From an uncultured Collinsella sp. (lineage in GTDB: Bacteria > Actinomycetota > Coriobacteriia > Coriobacteriales > Coriobacteriaceae): a stretch of DNA of 8,256 bases. The notes under the pieces were generated by a model that saw only the letters and a program-made list of their open reading frames with translations, did not search any database and was not told the origin of the DNA. How positions within the stretch are numbered: position 1 is the first letter of the stretch; every line of letters begins with the position of its first letter. This document shows, piece after piece, positions 1-5,079 of this stretch. The DNA lies in assembly GCA_902470095.1 (NCBI GenBank), contig CABRFG010000076.1, forward strand, positions 1 to 8,256, written 5' to 3'. Position numbers and translations under genes: made by a program.

Positions 1-9
1 ACCCCAAGA

Positions 10-132
10 GTAGTTAATTTGGGACGGGGCTTTTTTAGCTATCCCCATATACCGGTTCATATTTGCCCCGGCACCCATCGATTCGCCGACAGTCAAAGGG
101 TAGCTAAAATAGCCCCGTCCCAAATTAACTAC
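10..132. repeat. Long imperfect inverted repeat upstream of pheA (REPIN-like or leader hairpin)
   Basis: The arm at 11-41 and the arm at 101-131 are reverse complements over 31 bases with one mismatch. Pairing extends by one base outward and about three inward (one a wobble), around a spacer of roughly 53 bases. Each arm carries the core GGGACGGGGC (or its complement) and ends in a TAGTTAA / TTAGCTA pair that is itself nearly inverted, so each arm resembles a small REP unit and the whole resembles two REPs facing each other. The right arm ends about 30 bases before the pheA start, so in RNA the stem would lie in the leader. It could be a dispersed repeat, a terminator of an upstream gene, or a regulatory hairpin. 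No leader peptide rich in Phe, Tyr or Trp was seen that would argue for classical attenuation. Confidence 0.7.
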
Positions 133-162
133 CCCGTACAACGATTCACGAAAGGGGTCCCC

Positions 163-1308
163 ATGGACCTTGCTGACATCCGCCAGGCCATCGATGGCAT
201 CGACACCACGCTCCTCAACAGTTTTATCGAGCGCATGGACATTGCCACCGAGGTCGCCAAGTCAAAAATCGAGATGGGCAAGGCCGTCTTCGACCCCGCC
301 CGTGAGCGCTCCAAGCTCAACAACCTCGCCAGTCGCGCGCCCGAGCGCTACGAGGCGCAGACCATCACCCTGTTCCGTCTCCTCATGAGCATGAGCAAGG
401 CCGAACAGCAGCGCTACATCAACGAACTCAAGGGCATCACTGTCTCGCAAAAGGCCCACGCCACGGCCGCAGCCTTTGACACACCCTTCCCCCAGACGGC
501 CACCGTCGCCTGCCAGGGCGTGGAAGGTGCCTATAGCCAGATCGCCGCGTGCAAACTCTTCGACGTGCCCGACATCGCGTTTTTCGAGACCTTCGAAGGC
601 GTTATGCGCGCTGTGCGCGACGGCTTCTGCGAGTTTGGCGTGCTGCCCATCGAGAACTCCACCGCCGGCTCGGTCAACGCCGTCTACGACCTGCTCGCAC
701 AGTTCGACTTCCATATCGTGCGCTCGCTGCGCCTCAAGATCGATCACAACCTGCTCGTCAAACCCGGCACCAAGCTGCGGGATGTTCGTGAGGTCTTTAG
801 CCACGGTCAGGCCATCGCGCAATGTGCCGGCTTTATCGAGGCACACGATCTGCACGCCACCAAGTATCCCAACACGGCTATGTCGGCCGAGATGGTCGCC
901 AACTCCGAGCGCACCGACGTCGCCGCCATCGCCTCGCGCAGTTGCGCGGCGCTCTACGGTCTGGAAGTGCTGGAGCCCAACATTCAGGACTCGGACAACA
1001 ACTACACGCGCTTTGTCGTCATCAGCCGCGAGCCGCGCGTCTACCCCGGCGCTAATCGCACCTCGCTCATGATCACCACGGCCAACGAGCCGGGCGCCCT
1101 CTATCGCGTGCTCGAGCGCTTCTACGCACTCAACATCAACCTGATCAAGCTCGAGAGCCGCCCCATCCCCGGCCGCGACTTTGAGTTTATGTTCTACTTT
1201 GATCTGGACTGCCCCTTTAGCAGCAAGGCCCTCGATGACCTGCTCGATTCCATCGACGACGTGTGCGAGAGCTTCACCTACTTTGGCAGCTACACGGAGG
1301 TGCTCTAG
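163..1308 (+). CDS. pheA: Bifunctional chorismate mutase / prephenate dehydratase with ACT domain (P-protein)
   Basis: This cytosolic enzyme converts chorismate to prephenate and prephenate to phenylpyruvate, the committed route to phenylalanine. Of the 381 residues, about 1-95 are an AroQ-type chorismate mutase: R7, R24, K35, D44, R47 and E48 keep the spacing of the E. coli active site (R11, R28, K39, D48, R51, E52), and S78 and Q82 probably match S84 and Q88. Residues 114-288 are prephenate dehydratase, with the PIENSTAGSV motif at 162-171 and the catalytic TRF motif at 282-284. Residues about 300-381 are an ACT domain with EPGAL (309-313) and ESRP (331-334), the usual phenylalanine-sensing motifs, so feedback inhibition by Phe is likely. 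The ATG at 163 is chosen because AAAGGGG (151-157) precedes it. The open frame continues upstream to 19, but those 48 codons lie in the inverted repeat and match no domain. Its stop abuts the start of the next gene. Confidence 0.95.
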   Translation: MDLADIRQAIDGIDTTLLNSFIERMDIATEVAKSKIEMGKAVFDPARERSKLNNLASRAPERYEAQTITLFRLLMSMSKAEQQRYINELKGITVSQKAHATAAAFDTPFPQTATVACQGVEGAYSQIAACKLFDVPDIAFFETFEGVMRAVRDGFCEFGVLPIENSTAGSVNAVYDLLAQFDFHIVRSLRLKIDHNLLVKPGTKLRDVREVFSHGQAIAQCAGFIEAHDLHATKYPNTAMSAEMVANSERTDVAAIASRSCAALYGLEVLEPNIQDSDNNYTRFVVISREPRVYPGANRTSLMITTANEPGALYRVLERFYALNINLIKLESRPIPGRDFEFMFYFDLDCPFSSKALDDLLDSIDDVCESFTYFGSYTEVL

Positions 1309-2559
1309 ATGACCGATACCGCCGCAACCCGTCCCTACGGCGTGCTGGGCCGTGTGCTGGGCCACAGCTACACCCCGACCATCTACAAAGAGCTCGCTGG
1401 GCTTGAGTACGTGCGATTTGAGCGCGAGCCCGAGGATCTTGAGGCTTTTATGACGGGTAACGAATGGGAAGGCACCAACGTGACCATCCCCTACAAACGC
1501 GCCGTCATGGAATACCTGGACGAGCTGAGCCCGCTCGCCGAGCGCATGGGCAACGTCAACACCATCACGCGCCTGCCCGACGGCCGCCTGCGCGGCGACA
1601 ACACCGACTACTTTGGTTTTCAGTGCCTGGTCGAGGAGCTGGGGGTTGAGGTTACCGGCAAGAAGGTTCTCGTGCTCGGAGCCACCGGCGGCGCCGGCAC
1701 CACAGCAAGTATGGTGCTGGGAGATCTGGGCGCCATCGTTGTGCCCGTGGGCCGCACGAGCGAGGTCAACTACGGCAACATCGCGCAGCAGTCCGACGTC
1801 GCCCTGCTCGTCAACTGCACGCCCGCCGGCATGTTCCCCCACTGCCCCGACGCTCCCTGCACGCTCGAGGGCCTCAATGCGCTCGAGGGCGTCATCGACA
1901 TTGTCTACAACCCCGCTCGCACGGGCCTGATGCTCGAAGCCGAACGCCGCGGCATCCCCTGCATCGGTGGCCTGCTCATGCTCGTGGCACAGGCGGCACA
2001 GGCCGTCGAGCGCTATACCGGCCAGGCCACCCCGCGCGAGCGCATCCTGGGCGTAACGGAGCGCCTGTCGCGCCGCGAACAGAACATCGCGCTGATCGGC
2101 ATGCCGGGCTCGGGCAAGACCCGCGTGGGTGAGCAGATTGCCCTGCTCACGGGTCGCGAGCACATCGACTTGGATTACGCGCTCGAGGAGCGTCTGGGCA
2201 TGCCCTGTGCCGACTTTATCGTCGAGCGCGGCGAGGTGGCCTTCCGTGAGCAGGAGACGGCGGCTCTGTCCGACATCTCCAAGCGCAGCGGCTTGGTGCT
2301 CTCCACCGGCGGCGGCGTGGTCACACGCGACGAGAACTACCCGCTGCTGCACCAAAACAGCCAAATCGTGATGCTCAACCGCAAGCTCGATGAACTCGCC
2401 CACAAGGGCCGCCCCATCACCGCCCGCGACGGCATCGCCAAGCTGGCCGAGCAGCGTATGCCGCGCTACCGCGCCTGGGCCGACTACATCATCGACTCAC
2501 GCGACTGCGCCGCCAACACCGCCCATGCCCTCCTCGACACCCTCCCACCCGCTCTCTAA
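1309..2559 (+). CDS. aroE/aroK: Fused shikimate dehydrogenase - shikimate kinase
   Basis: A single 416-residue chain appears to catalyse two consecutive steps: NADPH reduction of 3-dehydroshikimate to shikimate, then ATP-dependent phosphorylation to shikimate 3-phosphate. Residues 1-~250 are AroE: substrate loop GHSYTP (18-23), NVTIPYK with the catalytic lysine K63, GNVNT (81-85), GDNTD with catalytic D100, the nucleotide loop GATGGAG (124-130), NCTPAGM (169-175) and a typical closing segment around GGLLML (220-225). Residues ~258-416 are shikimate kinase: Walker A GMPGSGKT (264-271), the D287/D289 pair, R313 in FREQE, the GGG triplet (334-336), a short lid ending in GRP (367-369), and the C-terminal RMPRYRAWAD segment (383-392). 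The join is only a few residues and no internal start with a ribosome site was seen. The ATG follows the pheA stop directly; GGAGG at 1296-1300, inside pheA, is its ribosome site, so translation is probably coupled. AroE and AroK are separate proteins in most bacteria. Confidence 0.93.
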   Translation: MTDTAATRPYGVLGRVLGHSYTPTIYKELAGLEYVRFEREPEDLEAFMTGNEWEGTNVTIPYKRAVMEYLDELSPLAERMGNVNTITRLPDGRLRGDNTDYFGFQCLVEELGVEVTGKKVLVLGATGGAGTTASMVLGDLGAIVVPVGRTSEVNYGNIAQQSDVALLVNCTPAGMFPHCPDAPCTLEGLNALEGVIDIVYNPARTGLMLEAERRGIPCIGGLLMLVAQAAQAVERYTGQATPRERILGVTERLSRREQNIALIGMPGSGKTRVGEQIALLTGREHIDLDYALEERLGMPCADFIVERGEVAFREQETAALSDISKRSGLVLSTGGGVVTRDENYPLLHQNSQIVMLNRKLDELAHKGRPITARDGIAKLAEQRMPRYRAWADYIIDSRDCAANTAHALLDTLPPAL

Positions 2560-2561
2560 CC

Positions 2562-2602
2562 AAAACCACCACAAAGGGGACAGGCACCTTTGTGGTGGTT
2601 TT
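2562..2602. terminator. Perfect 16-bp hairpin between aroE/aroK and aroQ, terminator- or REP-like
   Basis: Bases 2562-2577 pair perfectly with 2587-2602 around a 9-base loop (2578-2586). The 3' arm ends in a run of five T (2599-2603), so it can act as an intrinsic terminator or attenuator just after the aroE/aroK stop. The A-run on the other side makes it possibly bidirectional. The centre reads GGGGACAGGCACC, a core I associate with dispersed palindromic repeats in several bacterial groups (from memory), so a repeat family copy is an alternative. aroQ begins only 22 bases later, so some transcripts would need to read through. Confidence 0.7.
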
Positions 2603-2623
2603 TCAACCGCAAAGGAAGCAACC

Positions 2624-3061
2624 ATGAAAGCACTCGTCATTAACGGCCCCAACCTCAACATGCTCGGCATTCGCGAGCCAGGCATCTATGGCAGCGACAA
2701 CTACGACCGCTTAGTGCAGATCTGCCAGGAAGCGGGCACTGCACAGGGCTTCGACGAGGTCGAGGTCTTCCAGTCCAACCACGAGGGCAACATCGTCGAC
2801 AAGATTCAGGAGGCCTACGGCAAGGTCGACGGCATCGTCATCAACCCGGCCGCCTACACGCATACGAGCGTGGCCATCCTGGACGCGCTCAAAGCCGTCG
2901 CAATCCCGGCTGTGGAGGTCCACATCAGCGCTGTCGAGACCCGCGAGGACTTCCGCCAGGTGAGCTACGCCCGCCTGGCCTGCTTCGCCACCATCACCGG
3001 TGAGGGCCTGCAGGGCTACGCACATGCGCTAGAGCTGTTGAGGGAACGACTCGAAAAGTAG
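2624..3061 (+). CDS. aroQ: Type II 3-dehydroquinate dehydratase
   Basis: It dehydrates 3-dehydroquinate to 3-dehydroshikimate, the substrate of the AroE domain encoded just upstream, in the cytosol; type II enzymes form dodecamers. The 145 residues match the usual family length. Visible motifs are NGPNLNMLGIREPGIYG at 7-23 (catalytic R17 and Y22), FQSNHEG at 49-55, NPAAYTHTS at 74-82 (N74 and H80), and EVHIS at 98-102 (H100) followed by REDFR at 107-111. After S102 the sequence is A-V-E, where many relatives have N or D next; this looks like tolerated variation. The ATG at 2624 is supported by AAAGGA at 2611-2616. The longer open frame starting at 2390 is only the aroE/aroK region read in another frame. 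The gene is separated from aroE/aroK by a hairpin and may have partly independent expression. Confidence 0.95.
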   Translation: MKALVINGPNLNMLGIREPGIYGSDNYDRLVQICQEAGTAQGFDEVEVFQSNHEGNIVDKIQEAYGKVDGIVINPAAYTHTSVAILDALKAVAIPAVEVHISAVETREDFRQVSYARLACFATITGEGLQGYAHALELLRERLEK

Positions 3062-3095
3062 TCTCGCGCGCAAATCCATCAACCCCGATTCGCAC

Positions 3096-3154
3096 GCCAG
3101 TAATGCCAGTGCCGCCAGCAGCAACCTCGCTACTGGCGGCACTTTATTACTGGC
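3096..3154 (+). terminator. Nested hairpin after aroQ, probable terminator
   Basis: An inner 11-bp stem (AGTGCCGCCAG at 3108-3118 with CTGGCGGCACT at 3133-3143) around a 14-base loop is followed by TTTATT, the form of an intrinsic terminator for the aromatic block. An outer 9-bp stem (GCCAGTAAT at 3096-3104 with ATTACTGGC at 3146-3154) encloses it. The left arm is built on a 9-base period, GCCAGTAAT, GCCAGTGCC, GCCAGCAGC. A TATAAT box begins two bases after the structure, so this element both closes one unit and borders the promoter of the next. Confidence 0.7.
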
Positions 3155-3155
3155 A

Positions 3156-3161
3156 TATAAT
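3156..3161 (+). promoter_or_regulatory. Candidate -10 box for the DUF4869/ATPase pair
   Basis: A perfect TATAAT lies 31 bases before the chosen start of the downstream gene, leaving a leader of about 25 bases. No good -35 is seen at 16-18 bases upstream, where the bases belong to the 3' arm of the preceding hairpin, so recognition may depend on the -10 or on a factor. Confidence 0.4.
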
Positions 3162-3192
3162 CGTTGCAGCCACACAACGTCTGGAGACTCGC

Positions 3193-3642
3193 ATGCTAAG
3201 CATCCATCTGGGAGATTACCCCGGTTCCATCTACGATACCGAGACCTACTTTAGGAACTCATACTTGGACTCATGGTTCGAAGACCCTATGGCCGCACAG
3301 ATCATTAAAAGCGTAGACGGATCAGAGCTCATCGGCCCCCACAACATCGTAAGCAAGCAGCTGGGCTCGATCACCCCACTCGAACTGTCCGGCGGCGTTA
3401 AGACGCTGCTGCTGGTGCGCAATCTACCAAACATGGTGTTCAATGCATCCACTTGCGGAGATAACTGCGCCCGCTGGCTGCTCAAAATTGGCAAAGAGCA
3501 GGATGTGCTGGTGACCCTTTACCACATCATGAAATTTCCCTGGAAGCGTTTTGAGATTCGCATCAATAACGACGGCCGCATCGTCAGGAACATGCAGGAG
3601 TTCGTCGGTGCCACCAATGATTTTCTGGATGTTGATGAGTAA
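3193..3642 (+). CDS. Small DUF4869-like protein of unknown function
   Basis: The 149-residue product matches what I recall of the DUF4869 family: an N-terminal LGDYPGSIYDT-type segment (6-16), LSGGVKTLLL (65-74), the hallmark FNASTCGDNCARWLLKI (83-99) with C88 and C92, and EIRINNDGRIVRNM (121-134) near the end. No signal peptide or membrane helix is evident, so it should be cytosolic. The function of this family is not known to me. LSGG echoes the ABC signature, but the protein has no P-loop of its own. The ATG at 3193 is preferred over the one at 3103 because GGAG (3183-3186) sits six bases before it, while the extra 30 codons lie in the hairpin and TATAAT region. Its stop overlaps the start of the ATPase gene by one base (TAATG), which argues that the two are made together and perhaps interact. 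G+C is visibly lower than in the aro genes. Confidence 0.8.
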   Translation: MLSIHLGDYPGSIYDTETYFRNSYLDSWFEDPMAAQIIKSVDGSELIGPHNIVSKQLGSITPLELSGGVKTLLLVRNLPNMVFNASTCGDNCARWLLKIGKEQDVLVTLYHIMKFPWKRFEIRINNDGRIVRNMQEFVGATNDFLDVDE

Positions 3643-4643
3643 TGAAAGGATCACACACCGTTGTCGTGGAGCGCGCAAAAGTCAAATACACGCTCACCTT
3701 TAAACGCAATATTTCCTTCATCCGCGGCAACAGCGGCACGGGCAAAACGACGCTCATCTCGATGATTCGCGACTACAACGACCGAGGACCGGAAAGCGGC
3801 GTTACACTCAGCTGCGACGTGCCTTGCGAAACGCTTTCCGGCAGACGCTGGGAACGCGAGCTGTCGATCATCGAAGATTCAATCGTCTTTCTAGATGAGG
3901 GCAACGAGTTTATCTACTCAAAGGACTTCGCCAAAGCCGTCAACGGCTCGTCCAACTATTTTGTTCTGATATCTCGTCGCGATGCCAACGAGCTCCCCTA
4001 CAGCGTTGATGAGATCCTGAAGCTAGTCAACACGACAAGTAAAACAATCAATGGCCGCAAGAGCGACAGGCGCTTCTACTCGGTGACCAAGCCGCTATAT
4101 GACCACACGGCAAGTATGCTGTATCAGGATCTAAATGTTGGATTCGAGGTACCCGACGCCGTAGTTGTCGAGGATAGCAAATCTGGCTATCAATTCTACG
4201 ACGCTCTTTGCAACCGACTCGGGATCCCCTGCTATACCGCCACCGGCGTTGCGAATCTAAAACGTACGATTCACGAATGTCCCGAGCAAAACATCCTTGC
4301 TATTGGAGACGGAGCAGCATTTGGTCCCTACATCGAAAAGGTGCTCGGACAGCGCGTTTACAAGAACGTACGCTTGTTCCTCCCCGAATCATTCGAGTGG
4401 ACACTCCTGCAATCTGGCCTCATTCCCAGTAACGATATCTTAAAAATCCTCGAGGATCCCTCAAGCTATATCGAAAGCCGCGACTACCTGAGCTGGGAGC
4501 GGTTCTTCACCGATGTGTTGATCAAATACTCGGCAGACACTCGCTACGCCTACAGAAAGGCAAAGCTCAATGAGCAGTACCTGAGGCCGCAGGCGATGAA
4601 TGCAGTTGCAAACGTCTTGCCCGAGTGCCTGAAGGCAGACTAG
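3642..4643 (+). CDS. P-loop ATPase with unassigned C-terminal domain, partner of the DUF4869-like protein
   Basis: This is a 333-residue, probably cytosolic protein. Residues ~1-150 form a compact P-loop domain: Walker A GNSGTGKT (29-36), Walker B IVFLDEG (81-87) with D85 and E86, and ISRRDANELPYS (110-121) where a sensor-like element would lie. No ABC signature or arginine-finger motif typical of AAA+ is obvious. Residues ~172-333 contain AVVVEDSKSGYQFYD (173-187) and ILAIGDGAAFG (218-228), a strand-acid then strand-GD arrangement that faintly recalls Toprim/OLD nucleases, although the DxD is not intact. LPESFEWTLL (248-257) and YIESRDYLSWERFF (276-289) look like conserved family blocks. From memory, relatives occur next to DUF4869 genes in gut Firmicutes and Actinobacteria, sometimes with an uninformative name. 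The start overlaps the previous stop by one base and lacks a strong ribosome site of its own, suggesting translational coupling. A role in defence or stress sensing is only a guess. Confidence 0.8.
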   Translation: MKGSHTVVVERAKVKYTLTFKRNISFIRGNSGTGKTTLISMIRDYNDRGPESGVTLSCDVPCETLSGRRWERELSIIEDSIVFLDEGNEFIYSKDFAKAVNGSSNYFVLISRRDANELPYSVDEILKLVNTTSKTINGRKSDRRFYSVTKPLYDHTASMLYQDLNVGFEVPDAVVVEDSKSGYQFYDALCNRLGIPCYTATGVANLKRTIHECPEQNILAIGDGAAFGPYIEKVLGQRVYKNVRLFLPESFEWTLLQSGLIPSNDILKILEDPSSYIESRDYLSWERFFTDVLIKYSADTRYAYRKAKLNEQYLRPQAMNAVANVLPECLKAD

Positions 4644-4647
4644 ATAC

Positions 4648-4682
4648 AGCGGGGAGGGCCAAGTTGGTCCTCCCCGCTTTTG
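4648..4682 (+). terminator. Intrinsic terminator after the ATPase gene
   Basis: Bases 4648-4660 pair with 4666-4678 (13 bp, one G-U) around the loop AAGTT, followed by TTTT (4678-4681). It begins four bases after the ATPase stop, so it closes the two-gene unit. Confidence 0.88.
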
Positions 4683-4911
4683 TTACGCCTTCTTGATCAC
4701 GTACGCCAATCCAATATCGCAGGCACAGCGTACGATTGACGCGAAGAACCACGATGCTGGCAGCGTCATAAGCAGAGGCTTGCTCACGCTCGGCTCCAGC
4801 CCCCTTTGGCGCGCCGTATAACCAATCCACATCAGCAGCACAATAGCAGTTCACGCCACGGCTTCGGCCTAAACGTATACCCGGCAAGAACAAAGAACAC
4901 CGGCATGTGAA
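4683..4911 (-). pseudogene. Remnant of an acyltransferase-3-like membrane protein
   Basis: Read on the minus strand, two frames give membrane-protein-like text that no intact frame explains. The first (about 4911-4835) encodes LFHMPVFFVLAGYTFRPKPW and a few more residues before a stop at 4834-4832; the H-M-P-x-F-F-x-x-x-G-Y pattern resembles the OafA / fucose 4-O-acetylase type of acyltransferase 3. The second frame (about 4850-4683) continues with AIVLLMWIGYTARQRG (from about 4847) and ends in ASWFFASIVRCACDIG plus a basic tail and a TAA stop at 4685-4683. An intact family member is usually over 300 residues, so this would be the N-terminal and C-terminal edges joined by a deletion and a frameshift. 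Acyltransferases of this kind modify surface glycans, which would fit the exporter nearby. The 108-residue open frame over the same bases (4567-4893, minus) is low-complexity in a third frame and not convincing. The family assignment is moderate; that it is broken is more certain. Confidence 0.5.
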
Positions 4912-4941
4912 AAAGCCCAGACCACCAAGCGGTCCGGGCTT
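4910..4941 (-). terminator. Intrinsic terminator of the tRNA-Arg gene
   Basis: On the minus strand AAGCCCGGACC pairs with GGTCTGGGCTT (one G-U) around a 7-base loop and runs into TTTTT (bases 4914-4910). It lies 9 bases after the tRNA CCA end. The pseudogene text begins inside its T-run. Confidence 0.85.
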
Positions 4942-4950
4942 AATAAACGA

Positions 4951-5027
4951 TGGTGCTCCATGGCGGATTCGAACCGTCGACCTTGGGATTAGAAGTCCCC
5001 TGCTCTATCCAACTGAGCTAATGGAGC
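4951..5027 (-). tRNA. tRNA-Arg (anticodon UCU)
   Basis: The minus strand folds as a 77-base tRNA. The acceptor arms GCTCCAT and ATGGAGC pair perfectly, the D arm is GCTC-AGTTGGATA-GAGC, the anticodon arm has the loop CTTCTAA with UCU at 4993-4991, and the T arm has the loop TTCGAAT between GACGG and CCGCC. CCA is encoded at the 3' end. It reads AGA (and by wobble AGG) arginine codons, which look rare in the aro genes but occur in the neighbouring ATPase gene. The first anticodon-stem pair is G-A, a small irregularity. Confidence 0.97.
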
Positions 5028-5038
5028 AAATAACCGCA

Positions 5039-5065
5039 CGCCCAGCCAAACAATTCGGCCAGGCG
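5039..5065 (-). other. Hairpin between the ABC ATPase gene and tRNA-Arg
   Basis: On the minus-strand transcript CGCCUGGCC can pair with GGCUGGGCG over nine positions, two of them G-U, around a 9-base loop. On the plus strand the same two positions are mismatches, so the structure favours minus-strand RNA. No T-run follows, so it may be a processing or stabilising hairpin rather than a terminator. Confidence 0.4.
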
Positions 5066-5071
5066 CAAGTA

Positions 5072-5077
5072 ATTATA
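5072..5077 (-). promoter_or_regulatory. Candidate -10 box for tRNA-Arg
   Basis: TATAAT is present on the minus strand just after the ABC ATPase stop codon and about 45 bases before the mature tRNA 5' end. No clear -35 is visible, since that region lies inside the coding sequence. Confidence 0.4.
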
Positions 5078-5079
5078 AC

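Noticed and set aside
19..162. N-terminal extension of pheA starting at 19
   Set aside because: The 48 extra codons lie in the inverted repeat, match no domain, and the ATG at 163 has a good ribosome site and the expected chorismate mutase N-terminus.
262..2403. 713-codon open frame on the minus strand opposite pheA and aroE/aroK
   Set aside because: It is the antisense of two clearly conserved genes, with low-complexity Ala/Gly/Val/Asp-rich text and no domain; long antisense frames are common in G+C-rich coding DNA.
3096..3122. 9-base tandem units as the start of a CRISPR-like or iteron array
   Set aside because: There are only three imperfect units with no spacers and no replication gene nearby; they are explained as part of the hairpin arm.
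3103..3192. N-terminal extension of the DUF4869-like gene
   Set aside because: The codons fall in the terminator hairpin and over the TATAAT box, and the downstream ATG at 3193 has GGAG at the right distance.
4567..4893. 108-codon minus-strand open frame
   Set aside because: It overlaps the end of the ATPase gene and the terminator, and its residues resemble no family; the membrane-like text lies in the other two minus-strand frames.
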